DNA of 64,000 nucleotides. Source: Colwellia psychrerythraea (lineage in GTDB: Bacteria; Pseudomonadota; Gammaproteobacteria; Enterobacterales; Alteromonadaceae). Below the pieces are notes generated by a model. That model did not search any database and was not told the DNA's origin. It saw only the letters and a program-made list of their open reading frames with translations. This document shows, piece by piece, positions 37,524 to 46,450 of this stretch (positions within the stretch are counted from its first letter, which is position 1; each line of letters opens with the position of its first letter). Location of the stretch: NCBI RefSeq assembly GCF_000764185.1, contig NZ_JQEC01000074.1, forward strand, positions 62,001 through 126,000, read 5' to 3'. A program made the translations under genes and the position numbers.

Positions 37524-38531
37524 TTACGAGTTAAAGCTGGTTGACTCTCGTTTCACCAACCTAGGAATGTGCTTATAGTTATTATCTTGTTTTGTTTCTA
37601 CTTGCTTGGCTGTTAACTCAAGCCCTATTTTGGCTGCTTGCATGGCCATTTCTTCAATGGGGTAATTTAGGGTACTCAATTTTGGTCTTGAATATCTTGA
37701 CAGTAAAACATCATCAAAACCTAGTACTGAAATATCCAATGGCACTTTAAAACCATTATCTTCTAGGGTCGAAATTGCCCCTATTGCCATGGCATCGTTA
37801 TAAACAAATAGTGCAGAAAATTGTTTTCCCGAGGCGAGTAGTTTCTGCGTGGCTATCTCTCCGCCTTGCAGAGTAGGCTCACCAAAAGAAATTAGCTCTG
37901 CTTCAATGTCAGTGCCTGCTGATTGCAGCTCACTTTGAAAGCCTTGTAACCGAAGCAGGGGATCGTCTATTTGATGTTTACTTGAAATGCAGGCAAATTT
38001 TTGATGGTTTAAAGCTAACAAATGGCGTGCGGCAATTTTTCCGCCTTCCAGATTATCTAGCCAAACACAGCGATGTGCTATCTCTTCGATATAGCGGTCA
38101 ATAAGTACTAAACCAGAGACTTTATTGGCTAGGTCAATCAAAGTCTCATCAGCTAGTTTTTTGCTATGTACCACCATTACATCACATCGTCTTTCAATTA
38201 ATAAATTGATGGCCTGTATTTCTGTTTCAGCACTTACCAAGCCAGTACTTAATAAAAGTTGCATGTTATTTTGGCGGGCCACTTGCTCAACACCATTAGC
38301 TAATGAGGCAAAAAAGGGGTCGATTAGATCAGGAATGACAACACCTAAAGTTGTACTCTTTTTCGTGACTAGTGCGCGGGCATTCGCATTTGGGGTGTAG
38401 TTTAAATCTTTCATCACCTTTAATACATTTTCAATAGTCTTTTTACTGACTTTTGGACCATTGTTTAATACACGAGAAACAGATGCTACTGAAACGCCAG
38501 CGATGCGAGCTACATCTTTTATTGTTGCCAT
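37524..38531 (-). CDS. galR: LacI-family galactose repressor
   Basis: The 335-residue product begins MATIKDVARIAGVSVASVS, the LacI/GalR helix-turn-helix, with the hinge NANARALVTKK (~49-59) followed by the periplasmic-binding-protein-like sensor domain. The N-terminus is almost the same as E. coli GalR. The gene is divergent from galT-galK-symporter-galM. It should repress them until galactose binds. A palindrome three bases before its own start codon (38534-38549) matches the one before galT, so self-control is likely. GalR identity rests on sequence and context; GalS-like function cannot be excluded. Confidence 0.9.
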   Translation of the reverse strand: MATIKDVARIAGVSVASVSRVLNNGPKVSKKTIENVLKVMKDLNYTPNANARALVTKKSTTLGVVIPDLIDPFFASLANGVEQVARQNNMQLLLSTGLVSAETEIQAINLLIERRCDVMVVHSKKLADETLIDLANKVSGLVLIDRYIEEIAHRCVWLDNLEGGKIAARHLLALNHQKFACISSKHQIDDPLLRLQGFQSELQSAGTDIEAELISFGEPTLQGGEIATQKLLASGKQFSALFVYNDAMAIGAISTLEDNGFKVPLDISVLGFDDVLLSRYSRPKLSTLNYPIEEMAMQAAKIGLELTAKQVETKQDNNYKHIPRLVKRESTSFNS

Positions 38532-38533
38532 AA

Positions 38534-38549
38534 GGGTAAATGTTTACAT
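38534..38549. promoter_or_regulatory. GalR-type operator before galR
   Basis: GGGTAAATGTTTACAT is a near-palindrome matching the galT operator (GGGTAAACGTTTACCC) at 13 of 16 positions. It lies just upstream of the galR ATG, which suggests autorepression. Confidence 0.7.
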
Positions 38550-38618
38550 TGAGGATTTAGTTAATTGCAGAGCAAATATACACTAGTTAACGGCTAGCTA
38601 TCAAGGTGCAGTCTGGTG

Positions 38619-38882
38619 ATACCAAGTCCAATAAGTTTCTTCGCACTCAGCGAGAGTTAAAAGTTTTAGAGGCAAGGCACTGATCGCAGAGAATGGTTAT
38701 TCCCTTCTCAAAATCAATAACGTAGCATATAAACCTTTTAAACTCGCCCTTTGGGAGCTTTCCAGCGATTCGATAACCGCGCAGAATTTCTTTTATATAG
38801 AATGACTATATACAAAAAAATTCTATTTATTCTCAAACCGCTGGTAAGCTCTGAGTGGGAACTAACGTAATGGACTTGGTAT
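38619..38882. mobile_element. MITE-like element between galR and galT
   Basis: The element is 264 bp and has no coding capacity. Its ends are inverted repeats: ATACCAAGTCCAATA on the left and the complement of ATACCAAGTCCATTA on the right. Imperfect matching continues inward for about 33 bases (to CACTCAG). I infer a non-autonomous element mobilised in trans. No target duplication could be assigned with certainty. Confidence 0.75.
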
Positions 38883-38903
38883 TTGGTTAACTCTTGCATA
38901 AAA

Positions 38904-38923
38904 AAGGGTAAACGTTTACCCTT
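38904..38923. promoter_or_regulatory. GalR-type operator before galT
   Basis: AAGGGTAAACGTTTACCCTT is a perfect 20-bp palindrome of the LacI/GalR class with the central CpG. It begins 22 bases after the MITE end and lies 38 bases before the galT ATG, a position suited to blocking transcription. Confidence 0.85.
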
Positions 38924-38961
38924 GGTTTTTAATGTTCAAGAAATCACTGTTTAAAAAGATT

Positions 38962-40005
38962 ATGACTATCGAATTTGACCCTACGGAACATCCACATAGA
39001 CGATATAACCCACTTATTGATGAATGGGTATTAGTTTCACCTCACCGAGCAAAGCGACCTTGGCAAGGGCAGGTAGAAAAACTTGATGAGCAAGAAAAGT
39101 CTGCTTATGACAAAGAATGCTTTTTATGTGCCGGCAACACTCGCATCAATGGTGAAGTTAATGATGACTATAAAAATACTTTTGTTTTCACCAATGACTT
39201 TGCCGCGATAAAAAATGACACACCTATTGTGACCAGTGATGATCCGCTTTTTAAAATGGCAACAGAGCAGGGCGAGAGTAGAGTTATCTGTTTTTCTCCG
39301 GATCATAGTAAATCCATACCTGAGTTATCCATTAATGAAATTAACAAGGTTGTTAATGCTTGGCAAAGTCAATGTGAAGAATTGGGTCAACGTTATACCA
39401 GCGTGCAGGTCTTTGAAAATAAAGGCAGTGTTATGGGCTGTTCTAACCCACACCCTCATGGGCAAGTATGGGCACAACAACAATTGCCCACCTTGGTAAT
39501 GAAAAAGCAAAATGCGCAGCAGGCTTATTTAGCAAAATATGGCAGTAATTTATTGCAAGATTATGTAACTAGAGAGATTGAAAACAAAGAGCGCATAGTG
39601 GTGATAAATGAAGATTGGTTGGTTGTGGTGCCGTACTGGGCAGCATGGCCGTTTGAAACCTTGCTAGTACCACGCTTTAAAGTATCAAGAATGACTGAAT
39701 TGGATGCAACTAAGAAATTATCACTCGCAGATATTATTAAACAAATCACAATCAAATATGACAACTTATTTAACTGCTCATTCCCTTATTCAATGGGTTG
39801 GCACGGCGCACCTTTTGACAAGCAACAACATGATGAATGGACCTTACACGCCAGTTTCTTTCCGCCACTATTAAGATCGGCCACCGTGCGTAAATTTATG
39901 GTTGGATATGAAATGATGGCTGAAGCGCAGCGTGATTTGACTGCCGAGCAAGCAGCAAAAAGGCTGCGAGAGTTATCCGATGTTCATTATAAGGAGCAAG
40001 GTTAA
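38962..40005 (+). CDS. galT: Galactose-1-phosphate uridylyltransferase
   Basis: GalT exchanges UMP between UDP-glucose and galactose-1-phosphate in the Leloir pathway (cytoplasm). The start at ATG 38962 is preferred over 38932 because the protein then begins MTIEFDPTEHPHRRYNPL, as in E. coli GalT. The 347-residue product is the usual length. The HIT-type active site NPHPHGQVW holds the nucleotide-accepting histidine, and zinc-binding residues include CFLCAG near residue 50. The stop overlaps the galK ATG by one base (TAATG), so the two are co-translated. It should be repressed by GalR through the operator just upstream. Confidence 0.95.
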   Translation: MTIEFDPTEHPHRRYNPLIDEWVLVSPHRAKRPWQGQVEKLDEQEKSAYDKECFLCAGNTRINGEVNDDYKNTFVFTNDFAAIKNDTPIVTSDDPLFKMATEQGESRVICFSPDHSKSIPELSINEINKVVNAWQSQCEELGQRYTSVQVFENKGSVMGCSNPHPHGQVWAQQQLPTLVMKKQNAQQAYLAKYGSNLLQDYVTREIENKERIVVINEDWLVVVPYWAAWPFETLLVPRFKVSRMTELDATKKLSLADIIKQITIKYDNLFNCSFPYSMGWHGAPFDKQQHDEWTLHASFFPPLLRSATVRKFMVGYEMMAEAQRDLTAEQAAKRLRELSDVHYKEQG

Positions 40006-41192
40006 TGCCACAGCACCTTCAACCTCAAGTAGCTGAGATACAAAAAGATCTTGCACAAGAGCAACTTGTTAAGCAGTTATTTAAAGAACAATTTCAGAGT
40101 AACGAAGAGGTAATTTGTCACGCGCCAGGTCGAGTCAATTTAATTGGCGATCACACCGATTACAATAACGGCTTTGTTCTGCCCGCAGCGATTAATTATG
40201 GCACCACCATTGCGGTATCAAGACGAGCAGACAATACAGTTAAAGTGTACGCACATGATTGTGACCAGCAAACCAATAAGTTCAGTCTTGATGATATTTG
40301 CTTTGATCAACAAATGATGTGGAGCAATTATGTTAAAGGTACATTACAAGCGTTAATGAATAAGTACCCAAACATTAAAGGCGCAAACATAGTGGTTACT
40401 GGTAATGTTCCACAAGGTGCGGGTTTAAGCTCTTCAGCAAGTTTTGAAATAGTACTTTTGAAAGCGTTTTCTCAACTTTATAAATTAAATTTAGATGGTA
40501 TTAATGCCGCGCTTATCGGTCAACAAGCAGAGAATAATTTTGTTGGTTGCAATTGTGGCATCATGGACCAACTTATCTCAGCCATGGGACAACAGGGTCA
40601 TGCCATGTTACTTGACTGCCAAGACCTGTCTTTTGAAGACGCACCTATTCCTGATGATTTAACGTTGTTTATTGTTAATTCCAACGTAAAACGTGGCTTG
40701 GTTGATAGTGAATACAACTTAAGGCGTCAGCAATGTGAAGCTGTTGCTAAGTACTTTGCTGTTGCTACCTTACGTGATGTTACCTTAGCGCAATTAATGG
40801 CAGCAAAAGAACAAATTGAGCCCGTGTTATTTAAACGCGCTAAACATGTTATTACAGAAAATGCTCGTGTGCTTGCTAGTTTAGTTGCATTGAAAAACAA
40901 TAATATGGCCGCGATTAGTCAATTAATGAAAGATTCTCATATTTCTTTACGTGATGACTTTGAAATCAGCACCAAGGAAATGGATGGCTTAGTTAACATT
41001 ATTGATAGTGTATTAGGTGTTAACGGCGGCGTTAGAATGACAGGCGGCGGCTTTGGTGGTTGTGTGGTTGCCCTGGTACCTAAATCATTAGTTGCACAAG
41101 TAAAGAGTGTTGTTAACGACAACTATGAAAAGAGATTTAATTTAAAGCCGAACATTTATTTATGTGAAGCGACACAAGGTGCGTTTAGGTAA
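40005..41192 (+). CDS. galK: Galactokinase
   Basis: GalK phosphorylates alpha-D-galactose with ATP to galactose-1-phosphate. The 395-residue product has all GHMP-kinase signatures: PGRVNLIGDHTDYNNGFVLP (sugar binding), GNVPQGAGLSSSASFE (phosphate loop), and GGGFGGCVVALVP near the end. Length is typical (E. coli 382). The start ATG overlaps galT's stop and is preceded by AAGGAG at 39991-39996. It is the second gene of the gal operon, followed after 96 bases by the sodium/galactose symporter. Confidence 0.97.
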   Translation: MPQHLQPQVAEIQKDLAQEQLVKQLFKEQFQSNEEVICHAPGRVNLIGDHTDYNNGFVLPAAINYGTTIAVSRRADNTVKVYAHDCDQQTNKFSLDDICFDQQMMWSNYVKGTLQALMNKYPNIKGANIVVTGNVPQGAGLSSSASFEIVLLKAFSQLYKLNLDGINAALIGQQAENNFVGCNCGIMDQLISAMGQQGHAMLLDCQDLSFEDAPIPDDLTLFIVNSNVKRGLVDSEYNLRRQQCEAVAKYFAVATLRDVTLAQLMAAKEQIEPVLFKRAKHVITENARVLASLVALKNNNMAAISQLMKDSHISLRDDFEISTKEMDGLVNIIDSVLGVNGGVRMTGGGFGGCVVALVPKSLVAQVKSVVNDNYEKRFNLKPNIYLCEATQGAFR

Positions 41193-41288
41193 TTAGCTAA
41201 CCTAACCTAATATATTAGCCTTCAACTACAACGGGCTAAAGTGAACAACTGATGAAAATAATAATTATAACGATAAGGTGTACAAACA

Positions 41289-42863
41289 ATGGAATTTACC
41301 AATAAATTGGGGACAATAGATAGCACCATCTTTATTGTCTATGTCATAGGGCTGCTTTGTCTTGCCTTGTGGGTTTCTCGTAATGAGAAAAAAGAAGGCG
41401 CAAATACTGAAGATTACTTTCTAGCGAGTAAGTCATTGCCTTGGTGGGCAATTGGCGCCTCTTTAATTGCCGCAAATATTTCCGCCGAACAAATTATTGG
41501 TATGTCAGGCTCAGGTTACGCTATTGGTTTAGCCATTGCGTCTTACGAGTGGATGGCGGCAATAACCTTGGTGTTGGTTGGTAAATATATGCTGCCTATT
41601 TTCTTAGAAAATAAAATATTCACCATGCCGCAATACCTTGAACAACGCTTTGATAATAAAGTTAAAACAACTATGGCTATTTTCTGGTTAGCGGTTTACA
41701 CCTTTGTTAACTTAACCGCAGTGTTATGGTTAGGTGGCATGGCTATTGAAACCGTAGCCGGTGTTGACTGGATGTTTGGCATGATATTTTTAGCCGTATT
41801 CTCCGTTGCTTACTCATTATATGGAGGCTTAAAAGCGGTAGCTTTTACCGACATATTACAAGTTGTGTTATTAGTGTTTGGTGGTTTGTTATTAAGCTAC
41901 TTAGCCTTAGATGCCGTTGCTGATGGACAAGGCGTTTTAGCTGGCTTTGGTATTCTTACTGAGCAAATGCCTGGGCATTTTGACATGATCTTAAGTACCG
42001 ATAATGACCATTATATGAGCCTACCAGGTATTTCAGTACTAATTGGCGGTATGTGGGTAATGAATTTTAGTTACTGGGGTTTTAACCAATATATTATTCA
42101 GCGCGCATTAGCTGCTAAAGATCTTAAAGAAGCACAAAAAGGTATCGCTTTTGCAGCCTACTTGAAATTATTAATGCCACTTATTGTGGTATTGCCAGGC
42201 ATTGCCGCGGTTGTACTTTATCCGACATTAACTACGCCAGACCAAGCTTATCCGTCAATGATGGCATTAATGCCTGTTGGTATTAAAGGTTTAGTATTTG
42301 CCGCCTTAGTCGCAGCGATTGTCTCTTCACTTGCTTCAATGACTAACAGTATCTCTACCATCTTTACTATGGATATTTATAGTCACTTTAAGCCGAATGA
42401 GAGCCAACGCCATTATGTTCATATTGGTCGTATTGCGGCGTTAGTTTCTCTATGTATAGCTCTTATTGTTGCCCAGCCATTATTGGGTAAATTTGACCAA
42501 GCGTTCCAGTATATTCAAGAGTTCACTGGCTTCTTTACCCCTGGTATTGTGGTGATCTTTGTTATGGGCATGTTTTGGAAACGCGCCACATCAATGGGTG
42601 CGCTATCGGCAGCGTTAGGCTCAGCGGTATTTTCGTTAGTGCTTAAATTTGCTTGGCCTGAATTGCCATTTATGGACCGTGTTGGTTTAGTATTTTTATT
42701 GTGTTTAGCGCTTTGTTATTTCGTATCTATTGCAGGTAAAGCAAATACCACCGATAGCAGTGTGAGCCTAGAGCAAGTGAGCTTTGCAACAACTAAGTCA
42801 TTTAATGTTGCAGCAGTTGGCGTAGTACTCATTCTTACAGCTTTATATGCCACTTGGTGGTAA
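41289..42863 (+). CDS. Sodium/galactose (sodium/glucose-type) symporter
   Basis: The 524-residue, highly hydrophobic product belongs to the sodium:solute symporter family. It is collinear with Vibrio vSGLT along its length: STEDYFLA-like NTEDYFLASKSLPWWAIGASL, IAANISAEQIIGMSGSGY, YWGFNQYIIQRALAAK, AIVSSLASMTNS (sodium site region) and QAFQYIQEFTGF. About 14 transmembrane helices are expected. Its position between galK and galM makes galactose the likely substrate, taken up with Na+, as suits a marine bacterium. A ribosome site AAGGTG precedes the ATG. The 96-base gap to galK has no terminator, so it is probably in the operon. Confidence 0.95.
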   Translation: MEFTNKLGTIDSTIFIVYVIGLLCLALWVSRNEKKEGANTEDYFLASKSLPWWAIGASLIAANISAEQIIGMSGSGYAIGLAIASYEWMAAITLVLVGKYMLPIFLENKIFTMPQYLEQRFDNKVKTTMAIFWLAVYTFVNLTAVLWLGGMAIETVAGVDWMFGMIFLAVFSVAYSLYGGLKAVAFTDILQVVLLVFGGLLLSYLALDAVADGQGVLAGFGILTEQMPGHFDMILSTDNDHYMSLPGISVLIGGMWVMNFSYWGFNQYIIQRALAAKDLKEAQKGIAFAAYLKLLMPLIVVLPGIAAVVLYPTLTTPDQAYPSMMALMPVGIKGLVFAALVAAIVSSLASMTNSISTIFTMDIYSHFKPNESQRHYVHIGRIAALVSLCIALIVAQPLLGKFDQAFQYIQEFTGFFTPGIVVIFVMGMFWKRATSMGALSAALGSAVFSLVLKFAWPELPFMDRVGLVFLLCLALCYFVSIAGKANTTDSSVSLEQVSFATTKSFNVAAVGVVLILTALYATWW

Positions 42864-42906
42864 CTAGCTTATATGGCACAAAGTAGTAAAAAATATAATT
42901 AATAGT

Positions 42907-42927
42907 GGCCAATTTATTGGCCCTTTT
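42907..42927 (+). terminator. Rho-independent terminator after symporter gene
   Basis: A GGCCAA/TTGGCC stem with a four-base TTTA loop is followed by CTTTTATTTTT. It would end or reduce transcription before galM. Confidence 0.75.
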
Positions 42928-43171
42928 ATTTTTAAAAATGAAAGTATAGCTCCGATAATAGCGGCTCAGCTTTTGCTATTGATGGACCGTTTCAGCAGGT
43001 AATAACTGATACCTTGTGCTGGCAGTTGAACAATCTAAATGGATTTTTAGTCTAATGATAAATTTGGCAACAGAACAAGAAGCAGAATTAGCAATAGAAT
43101 TGGTATCCGAATTGCCATCAGGATTACCGTCAGAGTTGTCTTTAGAAATACCGTCTGCATTAGTAAGCAAA

Positions 43172-44146
43172 ATGGAAACAATTGTATTAACTAATAACAG
43201 TGATATGTCTGTTGAAATAATTAACTTTGGTGCGCGCATTAAGTCAGTTAAGTTTCCGGTGCATGGCCAACCGACAGAAATGGCGCTAGGTTATGCATCT
43301 CCAACCGATTACTTAACGGATGAATTTTATTTAGGCGCAACATGTGGCCGGGTATGTAATCGTATTGCTGGCGGCAAGTTTAAAATTGAAGGCCGTCACT
43401 ACCAGTTACCCTTAAATGATGGGATGAATTGTTTACACGGTGGAGCGGATAATTTCTCTTTACGTTATTGGCAAGTATGTAAGCAGACACTTACTAATAG
43501 CTCTGTTACTTTATTGCTGGTTTCCCCTAATGGCGATCAAGGCTTTCCTGGGGAACTCAATTTATCTATTACATATCAATTAAGTGAGGATAATAAACTA
43601 AGCATACAATACTCGGCCAATACCGATTTAGCCACGCCAATTAACTTAACCAATCACGCATACTTTAATTTGGGTGAAAAAGACTGCCAATCATTATATT
43701 TACAACTAATGTCTTCAACATTGCTTGAAACCGACGCCGCCAATATACCTACGGGCAATATTCTCTCGGTAGCAAAAAGTGATTATAATTTTAGAGAGCC
43801 TGCGGCTATCGGCTTTCGGCAACAAAATAGTGTCAATGAATCCCTTAAAAATAAAAATGGCTACGACCATTGTTTTGTTTTAGACAATACGCCGTTCAAT
43901 CAGCCTAAAGCAGTACTTACGTCACTAAAAAATCAAATCAGCTTATCTGTATATACCGATCAACCAGCAATACAGCTTTACACTGGCTTCTACTTAAGTG
44001 GCCAATTTAGCGCATACCAAGGTTTGTGTTTAGAAGCACAAAATTATACCGATGCTGAAAACAATGAACATTTCCCCAGTAATATATTGCAGCCAAACCA
44101 GCAATATCAACGAAAAATAATTTATCAATTTGAATCAATAAATTAA
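43172..44146 (+). CDS. galM: Aldose 1-epimerase (galactose mutarotase)
   Basis: GalM interconverts beta- and alpha-galactose, feeding galactokinase. Active-site elements are NLTNHAYFNLG (general acid His) and LCLEAQNYTDAENN (catalytic Glu), and the N-terminal sugar-binding Arg is in RVCNRIAGGKF. The ATG at 43172 gives a 324-residue protein starting METIVLTNN, like family members. The frame stays open upstream to a GTG at 43016 and includes an ATG at 43055. That extension (ELVSELPSGLPSELSLEIPS) is repetitive and has no ribosome site, so it is probably leader DNA. A terminator lies between it and the symporter gene. Confidence 0.85.
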   Translation: METIVLTNNSDMSVEIINFGARIKSVKFPVHGQPTEMALGYASPTDYLTDEFYLGATCGRVCNRIAGGKFKIEGRHYQLPLNDGMNCLHGGADNFSLRYWQVCKQTLTNSSVTLLLVSPNGDQGFPGELNLSITYQLSEDNKLSIQYSANTDLATPINLTNHAYFNLGEKDCQSLYLQLMSSTLLETDAANIPTGNILSVAKSDYNFREPAAIGFRQQNSVNESLKNKNGYDHCFVLDNTPFNQPKAVLTSLKNQISLSVYTDQPAIQLYTGFYLSGQFSAYQGLCLEAQNYTDAENNEHFPSNILQPNQQYQRKIIYQFESIN

Positions 44147-44274
44147 CCAATGCTGATATAGCCATGCATGTTATGAAATACGTTTTTCGTGGTGTTGTTT
44201 TTAGGTATTATTTTTAGGTGTGGATTTATGAAGGATTTGCTAATTAACTCTGTCGAGTCGCAGGGGATTACTCG

Positions 44275-45054
44275 CTAATATAAAACATACTTATCGATTA
44301 TTTGTTGATATTCGCCACTCGCTTTTATTGAGTGTAATGTTTTATTAAATTGCTCTAATAGCCCTATATATTCTGAATCCTTACGGATTAAAAGGCATAA
44401 CGGCACAGTATATAGAACATTATCTCCGTGCTTAATATTTAATAAATGTTGTTCCAACTTAGGTGTTATTTGTATCTGTTTTTTTACATGTGCTTTGATT
44501 GAGAGGTTATCATCTAAAAATATATCCCCTCTGTTTAGCGCTAACATACCAACAGCACTGGTGTAATTTGGTGCCCATATCACCTTAAACTGTTTAAGAT
44601 TTTCTTCTGCCCAGCCATCTCCTTGATAGTCTATCATTTGGAAAGGCTGCAATTGCTTAATGTTGTTAATTGCTAGTATTTGTTCTCGTTTGGGATTGTC
44701 ATTATTGTAATGAACGGTAAAATCGAGCCTGATTATAGGCTCACTGGCAACCAAAAAAACTAACCTGTTAGGCGTTGGAATTGTTACCAATGCATCAGCA
44801 AGGCCGCTAGATACTATTTTTTGTGCTCTTCGCCATGGAAATAGTTCATATTTAAGATCTTGCTCCATTTTAGAAAATATACTGACCAGCAAATCATAAA
44901 CTATACCAGCCTTTCTACCTTCACTGTCTATATAGACATAAGGCGCAAAATCTTGATCGTCAGCCAAATAAAATGGCTTATTATCCGCCAATACTGTTGG
45001 CGTTAGTAAAGTCAGTAAAGTGCAATAAATTAATATTTTCATTTTAATTTTCAT
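44275..45054 (-). CDS. Periplasmic solute-binding-protein-like protein (SBP_bac_3 type)
   Basis: The 259-residue product has a signal peptide ending TVLA (about residue 23) and the two-lobed layout of extracellular solute-binding proteins family 3 (YLADDQDFAPYVYIDSEGRKAGIVYDLL, then PNRLVFLVASEPIIR). No ABC permease genes are nearby, so it may be an orphan sensor-like binding protein, as is common in Alteromonadales. A second possible start is Met5. It is convergent with galM. Ligand unknown. Confidence 0.8.
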   Translation of the reverse strand: MKIKMKILIYCTLLTLLTPTVLADNKPFYLADDQDFAPYVYIDSEGRKAGIVYDLLVSIFSKMEQDLKYELFPWRRAQKIVSSGLADALVTIPTPNRLVFLVASEPIIRLDFTVHYNNDNPKREQILAINNIKQLQPFQMIDYQGDGWAEENLKQFKVIWAPNYTSAVGMLALNRGDIFLDDNLSIKAHVKKQIQITPKLEQHLLNIKHGDNVLYTVPLCLLIRKDSEYIGLLEQFNKTLHSIKASGEYQQIIDKYVLY

Positions 45055-45524
45055 TTTAAAAGTATAGTTCTAAACTTTGCAGAAAACACTCATGAAATCA
45101 TCGCGTGTAGGCCAAAATGTACTAGAAAAATTGAAGTATAAAAACAACGTTTAACTTGAACCATTGATTTATAAGTAACGCTAGTAGAATTTTTTTGTGC
45201 TAAAACTCAAAACATACTAGCTTTAACCAAGGTCAGGCTTTTACATCTTTTTTATCTGAGAGGGACAGCTTTATGATTAGCTGATACTGTTGGCATGCCG
45301 CCAATACACAGGGAAGAATGTAGAGTAATTACCGCTATTAGCCATTGAAATGGTATTATTACAGTTAATGGTAATTTTGCTTTGGCTTTCATTAGTTACA
45401 GGTATTTAATTACTAGCAACAATTACTGACATAAATAGGCTCATGCTTATTATATTAATAGTGAGTAATTGTTGTTCTGATAAGACAAATACAATTTAAG
45501 TTAAAGTTAAGGTAAAAAGAGTAA
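45055..45524. promoter_or_regulatory. 470-bp divergent gap
   Basis: The gap lies between the minus-strand binding-protein gene and the plus-strand dioxygenase gene. It is AT-rich, has no reading frame worth listing, and presumably holds both promoters. No convincing operator was seen. Confidence 0.5.
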
Positions 45525-46355
45525 ATGGTAGATAACAAGCAACCCAATAGCAGCCAGTTAAATCCAAACCAACTAGACCCAAGCCAGTTAAATAATGCTT
45601 ACCAAGAGCAAGGTTACTTTGTTATTAGAAATTATTTTAGTGCCGCTGAAATAGAATCACTCAGAGAAGTTGTTTTAAAGTTTCACCAGTTATGGAAAAA
45701 AGATAACGCCGAATTCTATAAAGAAGTCGCGTTCAATTCGTCCTTAATTACCGGTAGTGAATACTTAGAACCCGACGACAGAATAAAGCTTTTTAACTTT
45801 ATCAGCTGTAACAAAATGATGGTTATTGTTGATGCCGTCATAAAAAATAATCCAGCTTTTATGAATACCCAATTGTTTTTTAATCCTATTAATCCAGAGC
45901 TTAAAGACTTTTGGCACCGAGATTGTCAGTATGATCACGACATAGACGTGCAAAAAGTCGTTATTCACGAGACACAAGTAGTGCACCTACGCGTTCCTTT
46001 ATTTGATGAACTTGGCATGGAGCTAGTACCAGGTACACATAAACGTTGGGATAGTGAAGAAGAATTTAATGTTCGCCAAGAAGAAAAGGGTAGATTGAGT
46101 AACGAAGCCCTTTCTACAGGTAAAAAAATTGAATTAGCCGCTGGCGATTTGTTAGTTTTTTCTGCGGATATGATCCACCGAGGCTTATACGGTATGGACC
46201 GATTAGCACTTGATATATTAGTGTTTGATTCAGCGGGTGATTTTGTTGATTATGTAGATCCCGATTGTTTACCTGATAGCGCCATGTTAGAGCAAATTGA
46301 CAACTCAAGGTTATTTGCCAATACCCTTGAGTTAATTTCACAGACTGAAGGGTAA
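45525..46355 (+). CDS. Phytanoyl-CoA dioxygenase (PhyH)-family Fe(II)/2-oxoglutarate oxygenase
   Basis: The 276-residue product has the 2-His-1-Asp iron facial triad: HxD in FWHRDCQYDH and the distal His in DMIHRGLYG, followed by Arg in MDRLALDI for 2-oxoglutarate. PhyH enzymes hydroxylate lipids or small molecules using O2; the substrate here is unknown. The first ~25 residues are Asn/Gln/Pro-rich and repetitive (QPNSSQLNPNQLDPSQLN), unlike the core. The gene is alone on its strand, facing the aromatic permease gene. The family is well supported; the specific reaction is not. Confidence 0.85.
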   Translation: MVDNKQPNSSQLNPNQLDPSQLNNAYQEQGYFVIRNYFSAAEIESLREVVLKFHQLWKKDNAEFYKEVAFNSSLITGSEYLEPDDRIKLFNFISCNKMMVIVDAVIKNNPAFMNTQLFFNPINPELKDFWHRDCQYDHDIDVQKVVIHETQVVHLRVPLFDELGMELVPGTHKRWDSEEEFNVRQEEKGRLSNEALSTGKKIELAAGDLLVFSADMIHRGLYGMDRLALDILVFDSAGDFVDYVDPDCLPDSAMLEQIDNSRLFANTLELISQTEG

Positions 46356-46450
46356 CACCTAAAATTAATAGGTTACGATCCTATGGATGAGACTCGAGGG
46401 TGTCATCCCCTGTATTGTATACCTTCAGTAACGCTACTTTATAAATACTA

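Noticed and set aside
38932..38961. Upstream ATG for galT
   Set aside because: The ten extra residues are not found at the start of GalT proteins, and no ribosome site precedes it.
44147..44274. Possible regulatory RNA between convergent galM and binding-protein genes
   Set aside because: No stable stem or promoter pattern was found in this short gap.
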